From CAZFCK01 sp964517355 (GTDB lineage: Bacteria; Desulfobacterota; Desulfovibrionia; Desulfovibrionales; Desulfovibrionaceae): DNA of 56,938 nucleotides. Under the pieces are notes generated by a model. The model ran no database searches, was not told the origin of the DNA, and was given only the letters and a program-made list of their open reading frames with translations. Below, piece by piece: positions 48,505 through 56,890 of the stretch (position 1 is the stretch's first letter; each line of letters begins with the position of its first letter). A program made the translations under genes and the position numbers. The stretch is taken from NCBI GenBank assembly GCA_964517355.1, contig CAZFCK010000002.1, forward strand, positions 1-56,938, written 5' to 3'.

Positions 48505-50055
48505 ATGAAACGTCTTCTTCTGCTGTGTTGTTGCGTGGCAGCGCTGTGTTTCGCGGGCGCGGCCAACGCAAATACCCTCAAACTGGCCATGGACGCTGAT
48601 CCGGTTTCCCTTGATCCGCATGTGCAACTCTCCGGCGGCATGTTGCAATATTCGCACATCGTGTTCGATCCGCTGGTCCGGTGGTCGCAGAAAATGGAGA
48701 TCGAGCCCCGTTTGGCCGAAAGTTGGGAGCGCATTGACGATCTGACCATGCGTTTTCATCTGCGTAAGGGAGTGAAATTTCATTCCGGCAACGAGTTTAC
48801 GGCCAAAGACGTGAAATTCACTTTGGATCGCCTGAAGAAAAGTCAGGAATTCAAGGGATTGTTCGAGCCTTTTGAGGGCGCCACCGTAGTGGACGACTAC
48901 ACCGTGGATATCAAGACGAAAAAGCCGTATGGTCTGGTGCTGGCGATGTCCACTTACATTTTTCCCATGGACAGCGCTTTTTACAGTGGTACTGACGAGT
49001 CCGGTCAGCCTAAGGACGCCATTGTGAAGACCGGCCCCAGCTTTGCCAACAACAACGAATCGGGCACCGGCCCCTTCATCGTGACGGAACGTGAACAGGG
49101 CGTTAAGACCCAGTTCAAGCGTTTTTCTGAATATTGGGATAAGAACTCTCCTGGAAACGTTGAGGAAATCGTCTTCACTCCCATTAAGGAAGACGCTACG
49201 CGCGTGGCCGCGTTGCTTTCCGGCGACGTGGATTTCATCGCCCCCGTACCTCCCCAGGATTTGGAGCGCATTGACCAGAATCAGGATTTGACCCTGGTGA
49301 CCATGCCGGGTACGCGCATCATCACGTTCCAGCTGAACCAGAACCGCCGTGAAGAGTTCAAGAATCCGAAGGTTCGTGAAGCCATTGTTTATGCCGTCAA
49401 CAATGAAGGCATCGTCCAAAAGATCATGAAGGGCTTCGCAACCGCAGCCGCTCAGCAGAGCCCCGAAGGATACGTGGGGCATGTGGCGGAACTCAAGCCT
49501 CGCTATGATTTGGAGAAAGCCAAGCAACTGATGCAGGAAGCCGGCTATGGCGATGGGTTCACCGTGACCATGATCGCCCCCAACAACCGTTATGTAAACG
49601 ATGAAAAAATCGCTGAGGCTGTGGTGGCCATGCTGGCCAAGATCGGTATCAAGGTTGAGCTCAAAACCATGCCCAAGGCGCAGTATTGGGATGAATTCGA
49701 CGCGCAAGTGGCTGACATCCAGATGATCGGCTGGCATGCGGATACCGAGGACTCTGCGAACTTCAGCGAATACCTGTTGATGTGCCCCAACAAGGAAACA
49801 GGTTTTGGACAATACAACAGCAACAATTACTGCAACCCCAAGCTGGACGAACTTGTCTTGGGTAGCCAGACCGAGACGGACCCTGCCAAGCGTAAGGAGA
49901 TGTTGCAGGAAGTCGAGCGGATAGCCTTCAATGACGCCGCGTTCGTGCCTCTGCATTGGCAGAATTTGTCTTGGGCCAGTAAGAATAATGTTGATATAGC
50001 TCCGATCGTCAACGTTATGAACTTTCCGTATTTCGGTGACTTGGTAATCAAGTAG
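48505..50055 (+). CDS. Peptide ABC transporter substrate-binding protein (DppA-like)
   Basis: A 516-residue periplasmic binding protein of the SBP_bac_5 family, first gene of a complete Dpp/Opp operon. The signal peptide (KRLLLLCCCVAALCFAGAA, cleavage after NA) is followed by LKLAMDADPVSLDPHVQLSG, TMRFHLRKGVKFHSGNEFTA and, near the C-terminus, DAAFVPLHWQNLSWASKNNV, all family landmarks. Dipeptides or oligopeptides are the likely ligands. AAGGAG precedes ATG 48505. A terminator separates it from the permease genes. Confidence 0.93.
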   Translation: MKRLLLLCCCVAALCFAGAANANTLKLAMDADPVSLDPHVQLSGGMLQYSHIVFDPLVRWSQKMEIEPRLAESWERIDDLTMRFHLRKGVKFHSGNEFTAKDVKFTLDRLKKSQEFKGLFEPFEGATVVDDYTVDIKTKKPYGLVLAMSTYIFPMDSAFYSGTDESGQPKDAIVKTGPSFANNNESGTGPFIVTEREQGVKTQFKRFSEYWDKNSPGNVEEIVFTPIKEDATRVAALLSGDVDFIAPVPPQDLERIDQNQDLTLVTMPGTRIITFQLNQNRREEFKNPKVREAIVYAVNNEGIVQKIMKGFATAAAQQSPEGYVGHVAELKPRYDLEKAKQLMQEAGYGDGFTVTMIAPNNRYVNDEKIAEAVVAMLAKIGIKVELKTMPKAQYWDEFDAQVADIQMIGWHADTEDSANFSEYLLMCPNKETGFGQYNSNNYCNPKLDELVLGSQTETDPAKRKEMLQEVERIAFNDAAFVPLHWQNLSWASKNNVDIAPIVNVMNFPYFGDLVIK

Positions 50056-50073
50056 CCAAACCGCATGCACTTT

Positions 50074-50106
50074 CCCGAGAGCGACGCGATTCGCTCTCGG
50101 GTTTTT
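50074..50106 (+). terminator. Intra-operon terminator between binding protein and permease genes
   Basis: CCCGAGAGCG (50074-50083) pairs with CGCTCTCGGG (50092-50101), followed by TTTTT. It lies 18 bases after the binding-protein gene and 24 before the DppB gene. Partial termination here would give more binding protein than permease. Confidence 0.9.
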
Positions 50107-50129
50107 CATGCGCTCTTCGGGTCCAAAAC

Positions 50130-51107
50130 ATGTTCGCATTCGTTGTTCGCAGAATTGTTCAGGCACTAATCGTGATGATTGTCATCAGCCTGATAGGCTT
50201 TTCAATCAAATATGCGTTTGGCGACCCTGTGCGGGATATTGTCGGCATTCAGGTCTCGCAAGCTGAGCGTGAAGCTCTACGCGAAAAGCTCGGGCTCAAT
50301 GATCCCTTTTTAGTCCAATGGGGGCGTTTTATGAAAAACGCCGTTCAAGGGGACCTGGGACGTTCCTTTTTCTTTAAAAAGCAGGCTACGGAAGTTATTC
50401 TCAAAAAGGCTCCAGCCACATTGGAGCTCGTCTTTGTCAGTGCCCTGATCATTCTCTTCGTCTCTGTTCCCGTGGGGATTTACGCCGCGGTAAAACCCAA
50501 GACGCTGCTGGCTCGGGCGCTCATGGGCCTGAGCGTGGTGGGTGTTTCCATCCCCGTGTTTCTCACGGCGATCATGCTGATTTATCTTTTCGCCGTGGAG
50601 TTGCACTGGCTGCCTTCGTATGGAAGAGGGCAGACAGTTGAAATATGGGGTTTTTGGGATAGCGGTTTGCTGACGAAAGATGGACTGCTGCATCTTATTC
50701 TCCCCAGTCTGGCCCTATCCTCGATCATGCTGCCTCTGTTCATTCGGCTCATACGGGCTGAAATGAAAGAGGTGCTCGAAATGGACTATATCAAGTTCGC
50801 TCGCGCCAAGGGCTTGAAGAACAATCGAGTTTTATATGTGCATGCCTTCAAGAACACGCTTTTGCCCGTGATAACCGTGGGCGGCGTGCAGCTGGGAACC
50901 ATGATCGCCTTCACCATCCTTACGGAAACGGTGTTTCAATGGCAGGGCATGGGGTTCATGTTTCTTGAATCCATTGAACGCTCCGACACATCGCTCATGG
51001 TTGCTTATCTGGTTTTTGTGGGAGCCGTGTTTGTGGTTGTGAACACGATGGTGGACATAATTTACGGCATCGTGAATCCCATGGTGCGCATCACGGGCAG
51101 GAAATGA
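50130..51107 (+). CDS. Peptide ABC transporter permease (DppB-like)
   Basis: A 325-residue inner-membrane permease with six helices. The periplasmic loop after helix 1 carries REKLGLNDPFLVQWGRFM and GDLGRSFFF. The EAA loop is EVLEMDYIKFARAKGLKNNR. It is followed after one base by the DppC-like gene. No strong ribosome binding site was seen before ATG 50130, so translation may depend on the mRNA structure left by the upstream terminator hairpin; that is speculation. Confidence 0.92.
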   Translation: MFAFVVRRIVQALIVMIVISLIGFSIKYAFGDPVRDIVGIQVSQAEREALREKLGLNDPFLVQWGRFMKNAVQGDLGRSFFFKKQATEVILKKAPATLELVFVSALIILFVSVPVGIYAAVKPKTLLARALMGLSVVGVSIPVFLTAIMLIYLFAVELHWLPSYGRGQTVEIWGFWDSGLLTKDGLLHLILPSLALSSIMLPLFIRLIRAEMKEVLEMDYIKFARAKGLKNNRVLYVHAFKNTLLPVITVGGVQLGTMIAFTILTETVFQWQGMGFMFLESIERSDTSLMVAYLVFVGAVFVVVNTMVDIIYGIVNPMVRITGRK

Positions 51108-51108
51108 C

Positions 51109-52026
51109 ATGAGTTTTTTTAGCCGGTTGAAAAAATGCAGTTTCTTTTACAATTTTTTTCGCGATCCAGTGGCGATCGGTAGTTTCACCATCCTCGCGGT
51201 GTTGCTTTTCGCAGGTTTTTCAGCGCCTATCATTGCTCCGCATGATCCTTACGACACCACAACCCTCGATGTTCTTGATTCGGAAATTGCGCCTGTTTGG
51301 ATGGGAGATGGCGATTCGCGGTTTATCCTGGGCACAGACTCCCAGGGGCGCGACATGCTTTCCACCATTTTGTACGGCATGCGCGTTTCGCTGATCATCG
51401 GCATTGGCGCCGTGGCGTTGCAAGCCTTCCTCGGCGTCATGGTGGGCTTGATAGCGGGCTACACCGGAGGGCGGCTGGAAGCGTTCCTCATGCGCATCGC
51501 CGACGTGCAGCTTTCGTTTTCCACCTACATGGTGGCCATATTTCTTGGCGCCATATTTCAGGCTGTTTTCGGGGTGGGGCAATATGAGGATGTGGCTGTG
51601 CCGTTTTTGATTATCGTCATCGGATTGGCGGAATGGCCACAATATGCGCGCACCGTGCGCGCCTCGGTCCTGGGCGAGAAGAAAAAGGAATATGTCGAGG
51701 CCGCTCGTGTTATCGGTCTTCCGGCTAAACGCATCGCCATCCGCCATATTTTGCCCAACGCGCTGACTCCGGTGATGGTCATTTCCACCGTGCAGGTCGC
51801 CAACGCCATTATGAGCGAAGCGGCGCTTTCTTTTATCGGCCTGGGCATGCCGGTGACCAAACCTTCCCTCGGGTCGCTCATCAAGTCCGGTTTCGAGTAT
51901 ATTTTTTCCGGCTCCTGGTGGATTACGCTTTTTCCGGGATTAGTGCTCGTTGTGCTGATTCTGTCGATCAACTTGCTTGGCGATTGGCTTCGTGACTATC
52001 TTAACCCCAAGTTGTACAAGGATTGA
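51109..52026 (+). CDS. Peptide ABC transporter permease (DppC-like)
   Basis: A 305-residue permease, the second membrane subunit. It has GTDSQGRDMLSTILYGMRVS after the first helix and periplasmic loop, and the EAA loop EKKKEYVEAARVIGLPAKRI. It is slightly longer than the orphan DppC-like permease at 25726-26562, with a longer first periplasmic loop. It forms the channel with the DppB-like protein. Confidence 0.92.
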   Translation: MSFFSRLKKCSFFYNFFRDPVAIGSFTILAVLLFAGFSAPIIAPHDPYDTTTLDVLDSEIAPVWMGDGDSRFILGTDSQGRDMLSTILYGMRVSLIIGIGAVALQAFLGVMVGLIAGYTGGRLEAFLMRIADVQLSFSTYMVAIFLGAIFQAVFGVGQYEDVAVPFLIIVIGLAEWPQYARTVRASVLGEKKKEYVEAARVIGLPAKRIAIRHILPNALTPVMVISTVQVANAIMSEAALSFIGLGMPVTKPSLGSLIKSGFEYIFSGSWWITLFPGLVLVVLILSINLLGDWLRDYLNPKLYKD

Positions 52027-52030
52027 TTCT

Positions 52031-53017
52031 GTGCAGGATTCCACTCCACTTCTCGATGTCTCTCGTTTGAGCGTCAAGTTCTCTTTGCGCGGGGGTGAGC
52101 TCGTCGCCGTGAACGACGTGAGTTTCACCTTGGCCAAAGGAGAACGCCTGGGCCTGGTCGGCGAGTCCGGAGCCGGGAAATCCGTTACCGGCTTCGCGGT
52201 GATCAATCTGATTTCCAGGCCTGGCTACATTTCCTCGGGCTCTGTACGTTTTCAGGGCATAGACATCACGACCCTGAACGAGGAAGGATTGCGAAGATTG
52301 CGCGGCGACCGCGTCTCCATGATATTCCAGGATCCCATGATGACGTTGAACCCCGTGTTGACCATCGGGTGCCAGATGGTGGAAACACTGAAAGCGCACC
52401 GCAGGATAAGCGCCAAGGAAGCACGGGAAGTGGCCATCGCCAACTTGCGCAAGGTGCACATCCATTCTCCGGAAAAACGCCTGCACCAGTATCCCTTCGA
52501 GCTCTCGGGCGGTATGCGGCAACGGGTCGTCATCGCCATTGCCCTGCTCACCTCACCCAGCCTGATTATCGCCGATGAACCCACAACAGCTCTCGACGTG
52601 ACCATTCAAGCCGAAATCATGGACCTTTTGTTGTCATTATGTGAGAAAGAGCATCTCGGGCTTATTCTCATCACCCATGACCTCGCCGTCGTCTCGCAGG
52701 TGACGCAGCGTATCGCCGTCATGTATGCCGGACGCATTGTGGAACTGGGGGATACCGATCAGATCATTACCAATCCCTATCATCCCTATACGCAAGGGCT
52801 CTTGGCCGCTTTGCCTCAAGAGGGAAAGAGCGGCAGGCGATTGGCGCAAATTCCCGGTGTCATGCCTAATCTGTCGAGCATTCCTCCGGGATGCGCGTTT
52901 AATGCGCGGTGTGCCCTTGCTGAATCGCGGTGCCGGAAGGAAGCGCCCTCATTGCTGCCTGCCGCCGGCGGGGGACAGGTGGCGTGTCACGTCATTGAAA
53001 GGGGGCTGCCTGCATGA
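52031..53017 (+). CDS. Peptide ABC transporter ATPase (DppD-like)
   Basis: A 328-residue ATPase subunit. Walker A is GESGAGKS, the signature LSGGMRQR, and Walker B LIIADEPTTALDVT. The C-terminal oligopeptide-transporter domain has PPGCAFNARC, where three Cys near the end may hold an iron-sulfur cluster as in other DppD proteins. The start is taken as the GTG at 52031 with AAGGA before it; a longer in-frame extension runs back into the DppC gene. It overlaps the next gene by four bases. Confidence 0.92.
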   Translation: MQDSTPLLDVSRLSVKFSLRGGELVAVNDVSFTLAKGERLGLVGESGAGKSVTGFAVINLISRPGYISSGSVRFQGIDITTLNEEGLRRLRGDRVSMIFQDPMMTLNPVLTIGCQMVETLKAHRRISAKEAREVAIANLRKVHIHSPEKRLHQYPFELSGGMRQRVVIAIALLTSPSLIIADEPTTALDVTIQAEIMDLLLSLCEKEHLGLILITHDLAVVSQVTQRIAVMYAGRIVELGDTDQIITNPYHPYTQGLLAALPQEGKSGRRLAQIPGVMPNLSSIPPGCAFNARCALAESRCRKEAPSLLPAAGGGQVACHVIERGLPA

Positions 53018-54027
53018 CCGCTCAACCATTGTTGCAGATCAAGGAGCTGGACAAGCACTTCGATGTCTCCGGCGGTTTCCTGGAAAGGCTTACGTTCGAA
53101 AAAGGCAGGTTCGGACTCAAAAGCACCGTTGTACAAGCGGTCAACAGCGTCAGCTTTTCCATACGCAAGGGAGAAACCCTTTCGGTGGTCGGCGAATCGG
53201 GGTGCGGCAAATCAACCTTGGCTAGAACCGTAATCGGGCTTTACCCCCCCACCAAGGGCCAAGTGTATTACTGCGGCCAGCGTATCGACAATCTGTCACC
53301 GCAACGGCAGCTGGAATACCGGACGCGGATGCAGATGATATTTCAGGACCCTTATGCCTCGTTGAATCCCCGGATGAAGGTTTTTCAGACATTGGAAGAG
53401 CCTGTGCGCTTTCACAACAAAGCGCGGACCCAGGGGGAAGTTAAGGACCGCGTGGCCGAAGTCATGCGTCAGGTAGGGGTGGACCCCGGCTGGGCGCAGC
53501 GCTATCCTCATGAATTTTCAGGAGGGCAGCGTCAACGGATCAGCATTGCCCGTGCGTTGGTGCTGGATCCGGAATGCATTATTGCCGATGAGCCTATTTC
53601 CGCACTCGATGTATCAATTCAGGCGCAAATTCTGAATCTGCTCATGGACGCACAGGAGCAGCGACAGCTCACCTATCTTTTCATCAGCCACGATCTCTCG
53701 GTGGTGCGGCACATCTCCACCAGGGTGGCCGTCATGTATCTGGGATCGCTCTGTGAACTTGCGCCAACCGAAGAACTCTTCACTTCACCGCGCCATCCAT
53801 ATACGCAGGCCCTGCTTTCCGCCATTCCCAGGCTGGGGCACAAGGGCTTTTCACACGTGCGGATCTCAAGCGAGATTCCATCGCCCATCAATCTGCCACC
53901 GGGCTGCGTATTTCACAGTCGTTGCGGCTATGCCGACGAACGTTGCTTGCGCGACGTGCCGTTGCTCAAGGAGTTGCCTTCCAGGGCCTTTGTGGCCTGT
54001 CACGCTGTGGAAGAAGGGCGTATCTAA
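53014..54027 (+). CDS. Peptide ABC transporter ATPase (DppF-like)
   Basis: A 337-residue ATPase, the partner of the DppD-like subunit in a heterodimer that powers uptake. Walker A is GESGCGKS, the signature FSGGQRQR, and Walker B CIIADEPISALDVS. The C-terminal domain has PPGCVFHSRCGYADERC. Its start overlaps the DppD stop (ATGA). It is the last gene of the operon. Confidence 0.93.
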   Translation: MTAQPLLQIKELDKHFDVSGGFLERLTFEKGRFGLKSTVVQAVNSVSFSIRKGETLSVVGESGCGKSTLARTVIGLYPPTKGQVYYCGQRIDNLSPQRQLEYRTRMQMIFQDPYASLNPRMKVFQTLEEPVRFHNKARTQGEVKDRVAEVMRQVGVDPGWAQRYPHEFSGGQRQRISIARALVLDPECIIADEPISALDVSIQAQILNLLMDAQEQRQLTYLFISHDLSVVRHISTRVAVMYLGSLCELAPTEELFTSPRHPYTQALLSAIPRLGHKGFSHVRISSEIPSPINLPPGCVFHSRCGYADERCLRDVPLLKELPSRAFVACHAVEEGRI

Positions 54028-54310
54028 CAACCCAGCCATGAAAAATGGTCTTCTGTGCGCAACAGCGGCTTGAAGAGTTGAATGACCAGCGGGTCAGAAA
54101 CGCCTGGACTCGTAATCTCCAATCCCCAGAGAGGAGCGATACGCCCCTCCAGCGCGGAAAGGCCGGGAGTTCTTCCAATGGCGGACGGGCATCGAATCCG
54201 TCACCGGACATGTGAAGCATGGCCGCCGTATGGCGCGAAACTTTCTCCCAGGCGTCACCGGCGGCGCCATCAATGCTGTTCATGCCCTGCGCGGCGCTTA
54301 GGATCAGGAA
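54028..54310. other. Intergenic sequence with an antisense open frame
   Basis: No confident gene is seen. A minus-strand frame (53966-54283, 105 codons from an ATG) starts MNSIDGAAGDAWEKVSRH but lacks a good ribosome binding site and ends inside dppF. Its first 85 codons have a protein-like composition, so it could be a gene remnant. No terminator for the transporter operon was recognised. Confidence 0.3.
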
Positions 54311-54475
54311 CTCGGCTTTCTGAGATGGGTGTGTACTCTAATATTTTGAATTTATTTTAAAAACAAGTAAAGACAGTCATTTTTTCGGCGTCCAGGGGCC
54401 TCCCCTGGTCGTCATGCGGGCGCGAAAGTCCGCGACTTTTTACTTTTTTTTCTTTTGGTCCGAAAGTCGTATTCA
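54311..54475 (+). repeat. Family A structured repeat
   Basis: Copy 8, full length, from CTCGGCTTTCTGAG to GTCCGAAAGTCGTATT. The second hairpin has GCGGGC against GTCCGC (one wobble) and GTC/GAC outside it is kept. Confidence 0.9.
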
Positions 54476-54620
54476 GGAAGCGGAACCAAGGCAATGGCCG
54501 CTTTTCGAAAAAGCGATTATAGATGAACAAAGGTGTGTTTCGCCCCACAGTGGCCATCTGGCAAAGCATATTGCTTTGTGGCACAATGCGGCAATAACCC
54601 CGTCAAGCGAGAGTGCCTAC

Positions 54621-55874
54621 ATGTTGCGATTACCGGCTTTTTTTTTGGTGTTTTTGACAAGTTGCTTCCTGTCCTCCGCGCAGGTTCAGGCCGGGCCTGT
54701 CGACGTACTTTTCCAGATGCAAGCCGATGAAACTTTGGAGCAAGCCAAACAGCGGGCCATGCAGCAAGCCGTATTGCAAACCGTGATGCGGGAGGCCTTG
54801 GCCATGTTGCCCGGATCTCTCGAACCGCAGCGCCAAGAATCGTTGCAGAAATACCTTGCGCCTCAATCTGCCGGATTGGTGAGGCAGGTAAGCGAATTGC
54901 ATCTGAGTGAGAGCGTGGAGGGCATGCACCTTGGAGTTATGGTGGAAGTGGACAAAAACGCTCTGCGCACGTTGCTGCAACGGATAGGAGTGTTTTTTAC
55001 GGTCGATGCGGTGTTGCCGTATGATCTTGTGTTGCGGGATGCGGAAACGCTCCCCGCATCACAGCCGGAAGAAGACGCTGTTTCGGAAGATTCCTCTGAA
55101 AGCGCGGCGTCATCTCACGGCGGGGATGCGGAAATACAACGTTTGGAATTATTGACGGGCGTGCGTCGGGAGCAGGGCGCCATGCCGCGGCTTTCACTCG
55201 TTCATGAAAACGGTTCGTGGCAAGGGGGCATGGAAGCGGCGCATGGCCGTTACGATGCCGCGGGCACTGATCTTGAAACCTTGTGGTTTTCTCTTTGGTC
55301 GTGGTATTTCACCGTATACGCCCCCGGCAGCGGCGATACTGCGGATCAGGGTGACGGTTCCGTACGATCAGCGGATCTGGTGGTTTCGGGCTGGCCATCG
55401 ACCGATGGTGTTTACGCCTTCGAACATGTGTTGCGGAGCATGCAACCGGCGCTGGTGAACGCAACGCTCAAGACCATGGCCATGCGTTCCAATGAAGTTT
55501 CCGGGGTGTGGCACCTCGGCCTGCGCGACATCGCGGAATTCAAACGACGCATGGACCTCTACGTGGCGGCGCACGGTTTGCGTTACGAACTCGATGGTGG
55601 GGCGGATCTGCCCCCCGATTCCACGACATCCCCTCTCCAGGAGGGCGCGGAACGGCAATTGCCGCCGGCGCCGTCTTTACCCGATCCCGCAACGTTGCCC
55701 ACCCCGGCGCCGTCGGCCTCTTCTCCCGCGCAACAATCCGCACAACCTTTTGCCTTGCCTCCTGATTTGTTTGAAAAGGGCGCGACTGGAGAAAATGCAC
55801 CGGCAGCCTCTCTGCCGCCAGACAACGCTCCGCCCTTTATCATGGAAGAGACTGGGCAACCGGAGACGCACTAG
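54621..55874 (+). CDS. Exported protein of unknown function
   Basis: 417 residues. The signal peptide is LRLPAFFLVFLTSCFLSSAQ. The mature N-terminal part contains a helical segment LEQAKQRAMQQAVLQTVMRE, a pattern seen in several envelope proteins with repeated short helices, followed by MHLGVMVEVDKNALRTLLQR. A Ser/Glu-rich linker and a second domain (about 215-330) lie before a long Pro/Ala-rich tail. The next gene starts one base after its stop codon, so the two are an operon. The start lacks a strong ribosome binding site. Confidence 0.7.
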   Translation: MLRLPAFFLVFLTSCFLSSAQVQAGPVDVLFQMQADETLEQAKQRAMQQAVLQTVMREALAMLPGSLEPQRQESLQKYLAPQSAGLVRQVSELHLSESVEGMHLGVMVEVDKNALRTLLQRIGVFFTVDAVLPYDLVLRDAETLPASQPEEDAVSEDSSESAASSHGGDAEIQRLELLTGVRREQGAMPRLSLVHENGSWQGGMEAAHGRYDAAGTDLETLWFSLWSWYFTVYAPGSGDTADQGDGSVRSADLVVSGWPSTDGVYAFEHVLRSMQPALVNATLKTMAMRSNEVSGVWHLGLRDIAEFKRRMDLYVAAHGLRYELDGGADLPPDSTTSPLQEGAERQLPPAPSLPDPATLPTPAPSASSPAQQSAQPFALPPDLFEKGATGENAPAASLPPDNAPPFIMEETGQPETH

Positions 55875-55875
55875 C

Positions 55876-56643
55876 ATGAGCAGACTCCAACATTGTGTTT
55901 TTTTTGTTGTGGCGCTGGGGCTTTGCTTTCCTTTTTCCTGTCTGGCGCAGGGAGTGGGAGTGAAGGTGGGCCTGTTGCAAGGAAGGGCAATGGTTCTTGA
56001 TGCCGGAGATCCGGGTAATGGAACGCCCCTGGTTGCGGGGGGGAAAATCATGACGCCCGCGGTGATCAACGTGGACCAGGGGAGCCGGCTTGAACTGCTG
56101 TTGCCCGATGGAGGGGCGTTCCGCCTTGCAGGACCGGCAATGACCCGTTTGCTGGATGTCATGGCCTTCGGGGACGAACGTCGTATCGATCTGGAGATAA
56201 GCAGGGGCGAGGCGTGGCTGGCGATACCGGCCATAAACCATATGCGAGGTGAAGTGCGTGTGACGCTTCCCGCAGCCGTGCTCACCACGAAAGGATGTCA
56301 AAGTCATATTCGCGTGGGGGCGAACAGAAGGTCTTTGGTTGCGGTCTATTCCGGAGTGGTGCGTATTCTCGCGGGGTGGGAAGATACGCAATTGGCGCCG
56401 GAAGACGATCGACTGGAGTTGGAAGCCCAGGCCGACAAATTGATGCGGGACGATTCCGTTCCGGAAATAGTAAAGCCGCAACCCGTGGAACCGCGTGAAC
56501 ACAGTCTTTCGGCAGGCAATCAGGTGTTGATCGGTTTGGGCGGAAGAGTGAGTGGTTTGCAAACCTTTTCACTGCAAATGCAACATGGCGATGTCTGGTC
56601 CATTTGGAATTACACCAGGGATTCTCAGCAGTTTGGTTTTTAG
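55876..56643 (+). CDS. Exported FecR-like domain protein
   Basis: 255 residues. The signal peptide is CVFFVVALGLCFPFSCLAQG. The body resembles FecR periplasmic domains: INVDQGSRLELLLPDGGAFR, then ISRGEAWLAIPAINHMRGEV and VRVTLPAAVLTTKGCQSHIR, then SLVAVYSGVVRI. In FecR proteins this domain senses a signal or binds a partner; here no transmembrane anchor or sigma factor gene is present, so it is a free periplasmic version. It is coupled to the preceding exported protein gene. Confidence 0.72.
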   Translation: MSRLQHCVFFVVALGLCFPFSCLAQGVGVKVGLLQGRAMVLDAGDPGNGTPLVAGGKIMTPAVINVDQGSRLELLLPDGGAFRLAGPAMTRLLDVMAFGDERRIDLEISRGEAWLAIPAINHMRGEVRVTLPAAVLTTKGCQSHIRVGANRRSLVAVYSGVVRILAGWEDTQLAPEDDRLELEAQADKLMRDDSVPEIVKPQPVEPREHSLSAGNQVLIGLGGRVSGLQTFSLQMQHGDVWSIWNYTRDSQQFGF

Positions 56644-56651
56644 ACTATTTT

Positions 56652-56815
56652 ACTCGACTTTTTTGAGCGGAGCGCACACCATAACATTTTATATTTGTTG
56701 AAAAGACAAGAACTGAATTGTCCTTTTACCGTCGTCCAGGGGCCTCCCCTGGTCGTCGTGCGGGCGCGAAATCCCGCGACTTTATTCCTTTTTTCATTAA
56801 GTCCGAAAGTCGTAT
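56652..56815 (+). repeat. Family A structured repeat
   Basis: Copy 9, full length, starting eight bases after the stop codon of the FecR-like gene. The second stem is five pairs (GCGGG/CCCGC). Confidence 0.9.
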
Positions 56816-56890
56816 ATATTATCTTCTAAAGGATTCCCTTTCCTTTGGAGTCCATTTTCTTCTTTTTCCGTTGCTCAATACCCCCCGTAC

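Noticed and set aside
48478..50166. A 562-codon minus-strand frame opposite the DppA-like gene
   Set aside because: Antisense shadow produced by codon bias; its product is His/Leu-rich without family features.
15350..56815. The regularly recurring hairpins considered as a CRISPR array
   Set aside because: Copies are kilobases apart, lie in both orientations and have no spacers or cas genes.
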